In this document: piece by piece, positions 1-12,331 of the stretch
How the letters are laid out: the number at the start of each line of letters is the position of its first letter
Position numbering within the stretch: the stretch's first letter is position 1
DNA from: Glycine soja
Lineage: Eukaryota > Streptophyta > Magnoliopsida > Fabales > Fabaceae
Direction of reading: 5' to 3'
Length of the DNA stretch: 64,000 bases
Assembly: GCF_004193775.1 (NCBI RefSeq)
Contig: NC_041008.1
Location: 5,100,731 to 5,164,730, forward strand
The notes under the pieces: generated by a model
Told to the model about the DNA's origin: nothing
Databases searched by the model: none
What the model saw: only the letters and a program-made list of their open reading frames with translations
Made by a program: the position numbers and the translations under genes

Positions 1-839
1 TCATATCTAAATCACAAATTTCACCAAGCTTTTATCTTCAATACAAAATAATTAGTTAAAATTAATTTTAAGAGTCTTACTAATCAGTCTGGTAAGGATG
101 TTAATTAAGGAATTATTAAATTTTTTTATCAAAAATGTTGCATTGAAAATCATAAAAGAGTTTATAAAACGCAATTTCTAGTAAAAGGATAAATAAAGAA
201 ATAAAGTTTTTATCAACTTATATTTATTATAAATAATCTATTCCAAATAATGCTTATTATTATATATATTTTGTTAAAATTAATCATGTTAATTGTTAAC
301 TTTTACATGAGATTATCATTAAAAAATAAAATATATCAAATATTATAATTTATTGAAATAATTTATTAAATATTTCCTTATAAACTATATATTTTATATA
401 TAAAAAAAAAGTTGTCCTATCAAGTGAGGCACCAAAATGTTATTTTTGTGTTGGGGTAAAATGAGAAATTTGTTAATGATTTTTTTTTTCTTTTCTCACC
501 TTTTTTAAAGCAAAACACAACATGCAAAATAAAGTAATGCCAGCAGACATCCCAACTCTGCTTCCGCCATCAACTGTCACATGCTGAAAAATATCATTTA
601 TATATATATATATATATATGCAAAAGTAAGAGAACAAGCATGGGGGACATGAATCAAAACCCATGATAAACAAGAGTTATGTAAACTCGTAGTTAGGAAG
701 ACATACTCTATTCCTATAAAAGTAATATCTAGCAAAAGTTGGGATTGTATCCCACCTAAGAAAGTTTTGTACAAGTAAGCCATGTGTGGGTAAGCTACAT
801 GCACAAGAGTTTCCTACTAAAAAAATATGGGAAATAGTA
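1..839. other. AT-rich intergenic spacer
   Basis: No gene is supported here. The stretch is strongly AT-rich with homopolymer runs. A short (TA)n tract sits at about 599-619. The small open frames overlapping it are driven by the TA repeat and resemble no family I know. Confidence 0.6.
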
Positions 840-1507
840 AATTGCATGTTACTAATCAGAACTAAACTGTTGTTCTACCTATTTTTAAGTGAATTTCCAA
901 GGGATAATAAAGGGAGATTTGAAGGCTGAAACTCAATTGCATGAATAGCTGCCGAAATTTCAGTCTAAAGGGCAGTAGCTATATATGCCAAGCAAAACAA
1001 CCCAACACAACTCCCGAAGAATCCGTTAAATTTCACCACAAGTCGTAGATCCAAGAGATTCACAAGTTGCACCATCTGTGTTAATTTTAACCCAATGGTA
1101 GAGAGGTGGATACCACATAACTAGTTTGATTTTAGGAGTTGTACTAGGTTTCCCCGTGACTTGGATAGATTGGAGAATTTGGAAATCTGTCATGGATGAA
1201 GTCATATATGGCCAGTAGATAGATTGCCAACAAGGTTTGTGATCTGATGAAAAGATATAATTCTGAAATCTCATTTGATTTCTGCAGTACCAATCACCCC
1301 AAAAGTGTTTAAGATCACACCAAGTCCTGTCACTTTTACCTGCAGGCTCCACTGGTTATACCAAATATTAATAACCGAATGAAAAGAAAAATGATCCAAA
1401 GAATGAAGGATTTTGCTTTCCAACCAATTGCAAATTCGAGTAGCAAAAGGACATTGTGAAAACAGGTGATTGGAGGATTCATAATTGCAGCAAAGACTGC
1501 AGCACAT
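840..1507 (-). pseudogene. LINE (non-LTR retrotransposon) remnant, zf-RVT and RNase H end
   Basis: Read on the minus strand, the region first gives a zinc-knuckle-like stretch (about 1507-1350) with CSLC, then HLFSQCPFA and later W residues, the usual zf-RVT pattern at the C-terminal end of plant LINE reverse transcriptases. After a frame change near 1340 it continues in another frame with a W-rich linker and then WVKINTDGA (about 1060-1110), the typical start of the plant LINE RNase H domain. In-frame stops follow the conserved GEI stretch, and further RNase H-like sequence continues degraded to about 840. The reverse transcriptase core is absent. This is a 5'-truncated, frameshifted and non-functional copy. 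The assignment rests on motif recognition; the exact boundaries are approximate. Confidence 0.7.
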
Positions 1508-1699
1508 TGAGATAGTAGAACAATCCTTTGACCAAAGTTTCTTACTTTTTACTTACCTGATCACTCTAATTCAAATATTTCATATCTTTTACATTCTCTT
1601 TTATTTCAACAAAACAACTTTCTTTTCCACTCTCTTTTATTACTTTTAATTTCTTTTCACTCACATCTACCAATTACAGTATAAAATATCTATTATGTC

Positions 1700-1915
1700 A
1701 TTACTAAAAAAAACCCTTTTACATCGGTTCTAACGGTCTTTCTACATCGGTTATGACGCATAGTGGTAACTGGGGGTCGTTGAATCACAACATCAATTTT
1801 ATGACCGTCTTTGAAGGACGGCTTTTCTACATCGGTTGTCTAGCTACAACCGATGTAGAATGGATAGGTTTCTACAACGATTCTAAGGCTAGCGGTTCTA
1901 AGGCTAAAAATAATA
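1700..1915. repeat. CACTA-like terminal or subterminal repeat fragment
   Basis: The motif ACATCGGTT occurs at 1721, 1744 and 1829, and its reverse complement at 1848. The last two form a perfect 13-base inverted repeat with a 6-base spacer (1827-1858). Short subterminal repeats in both orientations are typical of plant CACTA-type (En/Spm) elements and their non-autonomous derivatives. I see no transposase and no clear second end, so this looks like a fragment or a small derivative. The 60-codon open frame across it is incidental. Confidence 0.5.
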
Positions 1916-2515
1916 TTGAATTGGTAGGTTTTTAACATGTTAAGTTAATCTTAAACTTTCATCTATAGCATAAGGAGGGGAGGAGAATTCCTAGCCGTCC
2001 TTTTAGGAGCTCATGTTAGGTTTTGGGCCCACCATTTATACCTATCTTTAGTGAATACCTTAAAATATTGCCTCAAATGCTATAATTGACTTTATCACTT
2101 CAACATGGTGGAACTAGAAAAAAAAAATGCTTTCTTAGGAGGTGGGAAATAAGATTGGAACATTGAACATGACTCAAATATCTTACAGCACACTCAGACA
2201 AAGACAACATGGTCCTCTACCTCTAGCTTTGGAACCCTAAGAACAAGCTACTAACCACACATTATTGGATCTAGCCAAGCTGCAAAATATTTCCACTTGG
2301 TGCCATAAAAAGAATCTATGGTGCCCTTGCACTTTAGTTTTACTGTAGAGGTTGGTCTATGTGCTCAGAAGAATAAGGCAGCTCCACGTGACTCTTGATC
2401 CATTGGACTGATTCTTTGAAGCAAAAGTTGTTGCTTTGCATACGGTGCACTTGGATAGCATCTCGAAATAGGAAGGGGAAAATAGAAAGAGAAAGAAAAT
2501 CTATATCATATGATG

Positions 2516-2518
<3 letters not shown>
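1916..2518. other. Intergenic spacer
   Basis: No gene or RNA is recognised. Base composition is less AT-extreme than the neighbours, but no open frame has family features. Confidence 0.5.

Positions 2519-2565
<47 letters not shown>
2519..2565. repeat. (TA)n microsatellite
   Basis: About 23 uninterrupted TA units followed by a T run. The TYI-repeat peptide predicted across it is a repeat artefact. Confidence 0.95.
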
Positions 2566-2573
<8 letters not shown>

Positions 2574-2589
2574 TTTTTATTTCCCTTGA

Positions 2590-5500
2590 AATTCCGTAGC
2601 TCGTGTATAGGATGATAATGGGTAATTTATATAAGGTATTGGAGTATCTTTATCTAAATGTATCTTTAAGAATATTTTTTTTTTCATTTTTTAGCAAATA
2701 AGAAAATTATGAATAAATTTATTTTAATACTAAAACAACCAAGTTTTTAATGAATTGAATGAGTATCCACAAATATAAGTAAAGTACAAAAACAAAAATA
2801 TAGACATTTGAAATGTTTTCTTCGCAAACTCTCAAGAAATATTTTTTTATTAAAATTTATTTTATATTTGACCTCTATATCCTATTGCTTAGGAATAATG
2901 CTAGAGTAATAAAAAAAAGAGTAATGCTAGAGATTACAGTTAGGTAAATAGATCAATCCGACTGTTTAAATTTCGTTTGCATTTCTCCGCATTTTTAATG
3001 AGTTGGGCTAGATTGGTCCGCAAAATAAATGATTTTTATTTTCTTTGATTTGGATCCCCACATAGCTCGTGGTTAAATAACCGGCCTATGAATTAAAAGG
3101 GAAAATAAAATAAAATTATACAGGATCGGTGCATGATTATTAAAGTCAATAGTTATTAAAAAATATATATTTTTTCTTATATTTTGATCCAACATGATGA
3201 AGGTTTCTATATTTTCAGTTTTTAGTATTGATGAATTTGGTCTTCAAATTTTTTTAAAAATTGTGAATTTAGTCACTCGTAACCTTAAAAAAAAATTAAT
3301 GAAAACTTAGAATAAAAGAACTAAATTCATGTGTTTTTAAGTTTGATCAACATTAAAGTATAAGAACTTTGTTCATATTTCAGGAATAGAAACTAAGATT
3401 ATTTTATCCTAACTATTATAACGAGAATATTCAATTTTAGTGTGTATTTTTTATTAAACATTTTTACCCTTTACTTAACAATATTTTGTTAGAGATCTCA
3501 TTTATCCTCTCCCTATTCCTTTTTAATTATTGAATTTTTTAGACTAGTTTGTTTCTAGTTAGGGTGGTGATGTTTAGTCACCCATAAATTATAAATACCT
3601 CATCATCATCTCTCATTCCTCTTGTATTATTTTTTTATCACATTACATTACTGAAAATGTTTCATATGAACACCCATTATGATATAAGACACTAGAGAAA
3701 ATGAGAAAAAATATAGATATTATAAGACTTATGATCTGATAGAAAGAGAAAGATAAAGAAGAAGGAAGGGCGTAAATAAAACATTTAAAATAAGTGAGTA
3801 TTTGTGTATCACTGCATCACTAATCAAATCAATAACTTGTTTATTATCTCTTTCTATTCATCTTAACGTGTAGACACCGTTTTTAATCATCATTTTTCTT
3901 TTATTTATCTATTGTTTCAAAGTTTAATAATATTAAATAGTTTTGTTAATTATATTCTTATTTTTCACTTAATCTTGAACTAATTTATACAAATGCATTT
4001 ATTATGAAATAAAAAAAGAAAATGATAAAATATGAAGCCCCTTAACTATTTTATTATTAGGATCAAGAAAAATTATTGTACTTTTTAACTTTACCTAAAA
4101 ACTTTAAAAGATAAAAAAAAACAAAAGAAATGAGATCAAGAAAATTTAAGTCTCCATTTTCACATGTCAATATATCATGAACGACTCAAAGATTTGAGAG
4201 ACCTAAAACAACTTTAAGAATGAGACATTTTATTTACTCATAAAATAGTTTATTAAAATTATTATTGTTTTATTTAGTTATTAACTATTTAATTTTTTTT
4301 TCTAAACAAAACTATAATATTGGTGAAGAGTTGTTGCTCATTAATTTTTATCTACGGTACCAATAAAAAGATTAACAGTTACTTATAATATTTTAATTAA
4401 AATTTATTTTTAAATATAATTTTACAATAATTTTTTTTGAGATATATTATTATTAAACAAAATTTAAAACCTTTTTCTTAGCCTAAAATTGTTGTTTGAG
4501 CTGCTTGGCCTTAAACCGACCTTACAATTTATAGTAGTAATAGTGTATGCATTTTCTCTCTCTTTACATTTTGTTTTCTTAATGAAAAATGATAATAAAA
4601 ATAAAATAATACATAAAATTGACGCAATTATATAAAATTTGAATGTATTTATATGAAAAAAATAATAATTTATTTAACAGAAAAAAATATGTTTAATTTT
4701 TCTCATGTGCAAATTTTTTTCTTCGATTGCTTTTTACTTTTTATACCGTGCAATATGCTGATCTAGCTTCCAATAAATTTTTAAGAATTTATCATGCACA
4801 AGAAGTCGTGCTAATTGTTCTTACCGATTGCTTTGTTCATCTGGAGAGTTTCAAGTCAATCAAATGGAATGGAGAATCTACAAAGACTTCAAGTCAGCCT
4901 CGAAATTAGGAAAGCATGCAGAGATAGAAAAGAGAACCCACCTATATCCCTTTGTGTATGGTTTATAAAGGTTATAGGAGATAGTAGTAAGTACCCTCAC
5001 TCTCCATTAATTATCTTGGTAACTTCCCAAATAGAAAAGTGTAGTAACTATTCACACGCCATGGAGGGGAGGGAACAGTAACAGTATATAAGTTAATGAT
5101 TAATTAATAATATATATCAATTAGTCCACAATAATAATATTTTTTCAGAAAAAAATTATTTGTTATTAACTAATTGATGTACATGGTTAATTAATAATTA
5201 ATTCATCATTAATATATAGTTGTTGTAAATACAATCAAATATATGAGTAAATTGACATAAAATTATTTTAACTTATTACATATTTAAAAAAACTAGCTTA
5301 CAAGTTAAAATTCATCTATAAGAGCTATAAATACCATCAAAATGTAAGGGCCATTAAATACTCAATAAAAGAGCTTTACCACTGGTGATCTTACTCAAAG
5401 CCAACAATATTACTTCTGATAGAAAATATACCCTGATGACCAACACCAAAAAAATAAATAAGCTGTAAATTTCAGACGTACGAATAACTGAGTTTTTAAT

Positions 5501-7197
5501 TATTTTAATGCAGCAGGTGATAAGATCGACTTCGATTCTAAACTTGGAATAGGATCTAAACCAGTAGAAACTATCACCTTTGACATCCAACATGGTTTTT
5601 AAAATTGAGAGAAACAGTTGGGTACGATATTAAAGTGAGTACCAATTCCTTTTTTTTTTATAGCAAATTTGTCGTGTTGTATCCACTTGTTCCAATAGGC
5701 ACGGGGTTGGACAAAACTTGTCCCCCAAGTGACTGATCAAAAAGGTCATTTCATTTTAGCAAAGTGGATGGAAGAATAAAACAAATAATTTCCAAGCTTT
5801 TGGTCGGTGGATTCTATGAATTCAATTAATAAATGATATTTACTTGGATTAACTTGAGTGAAATTATTCTAATTTTATTAATATATTTTAGTTTGAGTTT
5901 TAAATATATAATTATATTAGATGCTTATAAACGATTTTTGACTGCAGGTAATAATTTTATTCAACTCGAATATTTTGGTTGTTGTTTCTTTAAAAGATAT
6001 TAGTAGAATGAATGAATTTAAAAATTTATGAGGGAAATTAGAATTCATCTTGTGATCATACGTGGCTTTACAAAATTCTACATGCAAGGTCATGATTGTT
6101 TCTCGTCCTCTACTCAATCGAAACGTAACATTTTATGGAAGGGTCTTGTATGTGCCTTTTGGAATAAAATAACACAAGAGTCTATAAAATATCAATGAAG
6201 TTATTTTCTTACTTTTTCTTTTCATCTGATAATTAAAAGGGACTACTATTTAGACATGAACATCATTTAATATGCAGACTAAGAATATAACCAAAGCGGG
6301 TTATGAAATGAATAATTAGAGAAGAAAAAGTTTCACAACGTTCTAACTTCAACAGTCACCAAAATGTTCTTTTTTCCTTTTATTATCCGAATGGGTCCTC
6401 TTCCTTAACAATATTGAATTGGATATATCTTCGTAGCACAAAGTTAGATTGGAAGGTATATAGGATTTGAGTCTAATGCCTCAGTCTAAGATTTTTTGTG
6501 GAAAAAAGATAAAGTTTTTAGATAAACATGGTGGGAAAGAGGATACGGATAAAGGAGATTTCTAGAGAAATATTGTTGAAAACTACCAATAATTTGTTTA
6601 ATGTTGACAGAAATTTTTATCATAAACTAATAAAATATTTGTTTTAATTTGAATGGTACACAAAATAACTAAATAAAACTTCTTTTTCAGAAGCATTGTG
6701 ATGAATCAAGAAAAGAAAAACCTTTTGCTATGTTGTCATTTTTATTAGAAATTTGACATATAATTGTGGGGCCGTTTTATGAATTTTTTGTTGTTGTTAA
6801 AAATATTAAAAAATTAAATTTATTTTGGTACAAATGTTTTGACTCGAAGTAAAAGTGTATGCAAACTTGTTGCCCCAGAAATTTTCCTTACAACATTTTT
6901 TTAACTTGTATACTTTTTTAAAAATTGTTTGGTTTTTCAACTTAATTATTTAGTTATGTACTCATGATATTTTCTTGTTAATATGAAGATATCGATTAAT
7001 GAATTGATCTTGGTTTTCATAATATAATCCACGAAACAATGGTGTTTGTTTCTTATGATGCGACTGAAATTTTAGGGTTCTAATAAAATAAGAATGGCCA
7101 TTAAAATTTTACCATTACTAAAAGAATTTATATACTAATAAAAGAAAGTTGTTAAGCTTGTCTTTATTGGTATTTTTTGATGAAAAATAATTTACTA

Positions 7198-7276
<79 letters not shown>

Positions 7277-9870
7277 ATTTTATTTATTGATACAGACGTA
7301 TATTATTATAGGTATTGTTATCATAATTTTATAATATCCATAATAATAAATTAATTTCCGTTAAACGAAAGTAATATTTGTTCTAATTTTATTAAACTTA
7401 TCTTATTAATAAAAATAGAAACACTTGTAGTTAAGTTTCTACAAACTTCTCTCTTTTAGACTTTTGAATGTTGATCATTAACAAATAGACTATTTAAAAT
7501 TGTGCCGACAAAATAATTGTAACAGTTAACATGTTTTTTTAATAATGATTTTTCTACAATGTAGCCAAAAACTACCAAAATAAAATGTAGCCAAAACCAA
7601 CTTATTTATCGGTTTTCAGATTAAACCATATGGTGTGTTTGAAATAACAAGTTCTAAATCAAAAATAAAATCTTTTAATTATTTTGACAAATGTTATGTT
7701 AATTTCTTAACTGAAAATGAAAATTTTAGCTTTCATATATCTTTTTCCTTCTAAAACCTTCTATCAGATTCCTTGAAAAGGATTTTCAAAATAGATTGAT
7801 GGGTGCAGCTTTGTATTTTTCTTAAGGGACACATCTCACCCACGCATGTTTTTGGAAAGAAAGATGCTGCTGGATATACCTTCAAGAAACATGCGTGAAA
7901 ATTAAATAGTGGCCTTGTACCAAAAAAGAAAAAGAAAAAGAAATATATCAGTACCTTCCATGGATGGTGACAAAACCATTGTGAAAAATTACAAATAATA
8001 TGAATCTCATTAAAATAGGGCACTTCTTTTTGTTTTTCTGCCTTTTCTTAAAAAGTAAAATACGAATTAATAATTTATAGATAATGCATTTATTGCTCGT
8101 CCAAGTGGATATACAGTGGACACCCCAATTCCAATAATTAGTTATATGTCATAATCTGATTTGATGTGTAGGATGTCTTTGAATTATTTTAATTTCTAAA
8201 GTTAATGAAAATATAGAATACTAACAGACTATTATTAATTATTTTTAATTGTGATCAAGTAGAGAAAGTTAGTTTTTATGCATTTTAATTTATTTTACCT
8301 TTTAACTTGGTCAAGTAAATAATTTCAAAAGATATTTTTGATGACATCAAATACTCAATATTGATAAGTATTAATTTTTTTACTTATGTATTTATGCATT
8401 TTATTTTTTCTAAAAAAAGTCAACAACTATTTATGAAAAATTATCTTAAAATAAGTGACCGACTCAATTGAATGATAAATCATTTTTTTAAAAGTGTTCA
8501 AAATTAAAGCACAATACTACTTTCAATTCTAATAAAAAGTATCAGCTCTATAAAAATAAATATATTTTCACTAAAAAATAAAAAACAATAAATAAAACAA
8601 CTTTATATCAATATTATGATATAAAAAATTGATAAAATTGTTATTATTGTAACTAAAATGATAGTTATGGGCGTTTGAAATGTATAAAGAGCAACTTGAT
8701 TCTCCTTTAGTTTATTTTAAAGAAAGCTTTAATTAAATAGTTTTCTGTATCCTGTATTTATAATTCTAACCCCTATTCGTTTTTAATTGTTTTGTTCTCT
8801 TGTTAAGTTAACCTAAGTGTTTTTTAATTTTAACGTCAACTCTATTTGTTAACCTACTATATAAAGAGGCATGCATGTTAATAATTTTGTGTATACAGTC
8901 TCAGTAAAAAAATAAAATTGTATACAGTCATTTGACTTATTTCATTTTTTTTTCAACTCTCCACCAAACCTTTTTCTTCATTGTCTTTCTCATCTGTCCT
9001 CTATTACTCCACTTACAATATGAATCCTTTTCAGTGATATTATTATTACATGACATCTTATAGTTTTAAAATAAATTTTATACATATCTAATTGAAAGTG
9101 GAGGTTTAAAAAAAGTAATAACGAGATATGAGAATCTCAAGTTTTTTTTTTCCTTTCAACTTGAGAGGATCTCTTCTCCACTTATATGCAAGTTTTCAAC
9201 TTTTGATTCTCACTTTACTTTTTTATCTTTTGTTCTCTTCTTTCTCTCTCACTACTAAGAGAAGAACCACGAACTCAATCTTTGCAATCCAAGTATTTCT
9301 ATCAATAATAATAAGACAAACAGGCTGAGAATCAATTTCAAAGACATTTAGATCATTTTACATTAAAATAGGATGGAAATGATTGACTAAATGCTTACAA
9401 GAAAGAATGTAAAAAAAAAAAACAAAGCATTTTTAGGATAATAATAGGAAAATGTAATGACTAATGAACCTTGATTATAGAGTAAACTCCACTAATAGCA
9501 ACAACTATAACAATATCAACGCGCTTAACAACAAACGGATTAGCGCATTCTTGAACTAAGGATTTCAATAAGAAAACATTTAGACATTGCTACCAAGCAT
9601 GTCAATCTCAACTCATAAAATCCAATGGAAGATGGGTGTGATAGGAGATGAGAAAGGAGAAATGGTTGAGATATGGCCATATGGAAAGGAAAAAAAAAGG
9701 ATAATAACTTGTTTAGACTTTGGAACAACGTTATTAATATACAAGAGCAATTTTTTACGTTAAAATAAAATAAAAAAACGTGAAAGCTATTGAAAGTAGC
9801 TTTAAGCTAAGTCTGATGTGTGTCTAACACGACTTGGATACAGTGACTTTGGATGTGATAATTTTGATGA
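2590..9870. other. Gene-poor AT-rich spacer
   Basis: About 7.3 kb with no coding region that I can support. It holds dense A and T runs, a long (TA)n tract at 7201-7273 and short open frames with no recognisable family. A stretch near 3180-3420 has the look of a decayed MITE, but I could not define its ends. Confidence 0.6.
7201..7273. repeat. (TA)n microsatellite
   Basis: An uninterrupted run of about 36 TA units, the longest such tract in the window. Confidence 0.95.
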
Positions 9871-9878
9871 TTTTCTCT

Positions 9879-10305
9879 CATTTTGGTTCATTAGATTAAT
9901 CTAATGATACAGATTTTCTCACTTATTTTAAAAATATTTTAATTTAATTATCATTTACTTTTTATATTTTAAAATTATAAAAATATTACTGGGCGTGTAG
10001 ATTAATGGGTACAGAATTAGTTTACTAACTAGTAGTCTCAAGTATTGTTTAGATTGTCATATAAAAAATTGACAAAATTGAACTGTTAGAATTTTTATAC
10101 TGCGATTTTTTTTTTTTATAGAATTGAGAACTATTACCAGTTAAAATAAAATGATTCTGTATCTGTTAATCTATACGTTTAGTAATATTTTCTATGATTT
10201 TAAAGTATAAAAAATAAATAAACTAAATTATAAATTAAATTTCAAATATCTTTTAAAACAAGTGAAAAAATATGGAGCATTAGAATAATCTAATGATCTA
10301 AAATG
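9879..10305. mobile_element. MITE-like element with long terminal inverted repeats
   Basis: The left arm (about 9879-10027) and the reverse complement of the right arm (about 10150-10305) align over about 150 bases with scattered mismatches. Each arm carries a near-palindrome: CATTAGATTAATCTAATG, perfect, at 9889-9906, and a one-base variant at 10278-10295. The short non-coding centre is AT-rich. Long inverted repeats without coding sequence indicate a foldback MITE. The superfamily is not assigned because I could not settle the target site duplication. Confidence 0.65.
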
Positions 10306-10325
10306 AAGAAAAGTAGCTCAATCTG

Positions 10326-10845
10326 CTCGTGTTTAATGGTGTAGTACTAAATAGAGTGAAGTGAGATGACCTAACTCGTGATAGTGATGACGTAATTTAT
10401 TATTAATTAAGCTTTTATTAACTATTTATTGATTATATGAATAATAAATATTGACTCTAAAATAGCAAGGAATAAAATGAATAAAAATAAAACATGCGAC
10501 TAAAATCATAAAATTGCAAAATATAAAAATTAAGAAGTAATTAAAAAAAACGATAAAGCTACTAAAAAAAATCTTTAAGCTTGACGTGCGTCTAATGGTG
10601 CACTACAAAAATTTAAACACATACTAAATTGGGGTAAGGTGAATCAAATACATGATAATGATGATGCAATTTATCATTAATTGTGTTTTAATTTACTATT
10701 TTAAATTGACGACATGAATTATAAATATTGACTCTTAAATAATAGGGAACATAAATGATTAAAAATAAAGCATAGTGAATAAAATCCAAAGAGTGGAAAA
10801 TATAAAGATAAAATAGCTACTGAAGTCTAAAAAAATATATAGTAA
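10326..10845. repeat. Two diverged tandem units of about 270 bases
   Basis: Two successive segments share the same order of landmarks: a variant of TAATGGTG, then GATARTGATGAYG followed by AATTTAT, then ATAAATATTGACTCT, then A-rich sequence. The second landmark occurs at 10380 and 10654, a spacing of 274. Sequence at 9779-9840 resembles the join between the units, so a third partial unit may lie left of the MITE. Non-coding. Confidence 0.6.
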
Positions 10846-10849
10846 TTTA

Positions 10850-12330
10850 ACTTTAATACGTTATTAATATAAAACATTTCATATTATCAGTTATTTTTAT
10901 ATTAACATTATAGTCACGAGATTAAGTGATACTATATGTTAACATAAAATTAACATTACAATATATTATTAAACACATTTAAATAATATATTTGCATTAA
11001 TAATATGTATAAATAAAATTAATTTAATTCTAAGCAAGAACTTAAATATTTCAAGGTTTTATTAATGCCAATCTACGGACATATATATACAATCAATAAC
11101 AAACTAAAAATGATGTCTATTTTTTTATTAAATGAATTTAATTAGTTTTTTAAAAAATAAAAAGCTCCATTTTTCAGTTGATGATCGATTTTTTATTAAT
11201 AAAAGTCCATGTTGAAAATTAATCCGATTGACATTGGTTTGAAGTTTGAAGTTTGAACTATTGTTAAAACTGAGGGAAGTGTTTGAAGGTTAAGTCAATC
11301 CCACTATATAGTTTGACTTTAACTAAGTGCTCTTGCTTTTCCTAAATGGACAGCAGGGATTGGCTGTGACTCCAAAAAGACCTTATACACTTGGTGACAC
11401 CACTGGACCTGTACTTGCACTTCCTTTTTCCAATTTTTTAACCTAACAAAAGCAAATACCAAAATAAAGTACTCTATTATAGCTACTATCATTTACATCT
11501 ATTATCATATCATCTAAATACGAATCCCACCATTGTTATATTATTTTAAATTCATAAAAACATTAATTTAATTTTTTGATGAATTTAGGGTATCTTTCAT
11601 AGAATATCTGGATTGAAGTGTTCCTCTATAGTTAAGAGCGCGTCAATCTGAAGTCACTCGTTTTATTATATATATTTTTTGTCGTTTTTCGCATTTGAAT
11701 GTGAGTTTAACCGTTTGCTTGCGTTTTGAAAGCCAATTCAAACACGCATTCTGTCGCCCAGTTAAAAAACTTATTATTTAAAATACTAATATTTATTTAA
11801 AAGGTTGATTTTTACTATAATAACAAATATTTTTTGTATAAATACAAATATAAAAATTAATTTGAATGATAAAATTATCTATTAAAATGATGATATATAC
11901 ACGATGTGATCGAGGATCCCTTCTGTCTGAAGCTTATTTAAAGAGGCAATAATGGGGCAAAGGGAAGGTCATTTGGGAACATGAGATAGATAAAATAATA
12001 ACATCCACTCATAATATGCTTAATGTTTAGATATTGATGTGTGCTAAGCATAGTTGAACAAAAACAATTAAAATATAACATTGTCGGTGGATTCATGGAT
12101 TTTTGATGTAAAGCCAAGCTAAGCTAAGGTTGACACTTTTTTACACCAACTTTTCTCTCTCTCTCTGTGTACAGCCTAAGCTTAAGCTTATCCCTCCCCA
12201 CTTGTTGCCTCTGCCGTATGTTATAGCCAAAAGGGTGTGTGAGAGAGAGAAACATAAACACAACCAACCATCAAGGGAAGTTAGAGAGAGAGTTGAGTTG
12301 TGTTGAGAGAGATAGAGAGATAGAGGAGAA
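10850..12330. promoter_or_regulatory. Spacer and 5' flank of the PYL gene
   Basis: The first part is AT-rich spacer. From about 12130 the sequence becomes pyrimidine-rich (TTTTCTCTCTCTCTCTCTG at 12151-12169) and then GA-rich up to the start codon, a common composition for plant 5' leaders. No TATA box or transcription start is asserted. The open frame upstream of the ATG begins at a GTG (12239) and is in frame, but it does not resemble PYL N-termini. Confidence 0.45.
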
Positions 12331-12331
12331 G

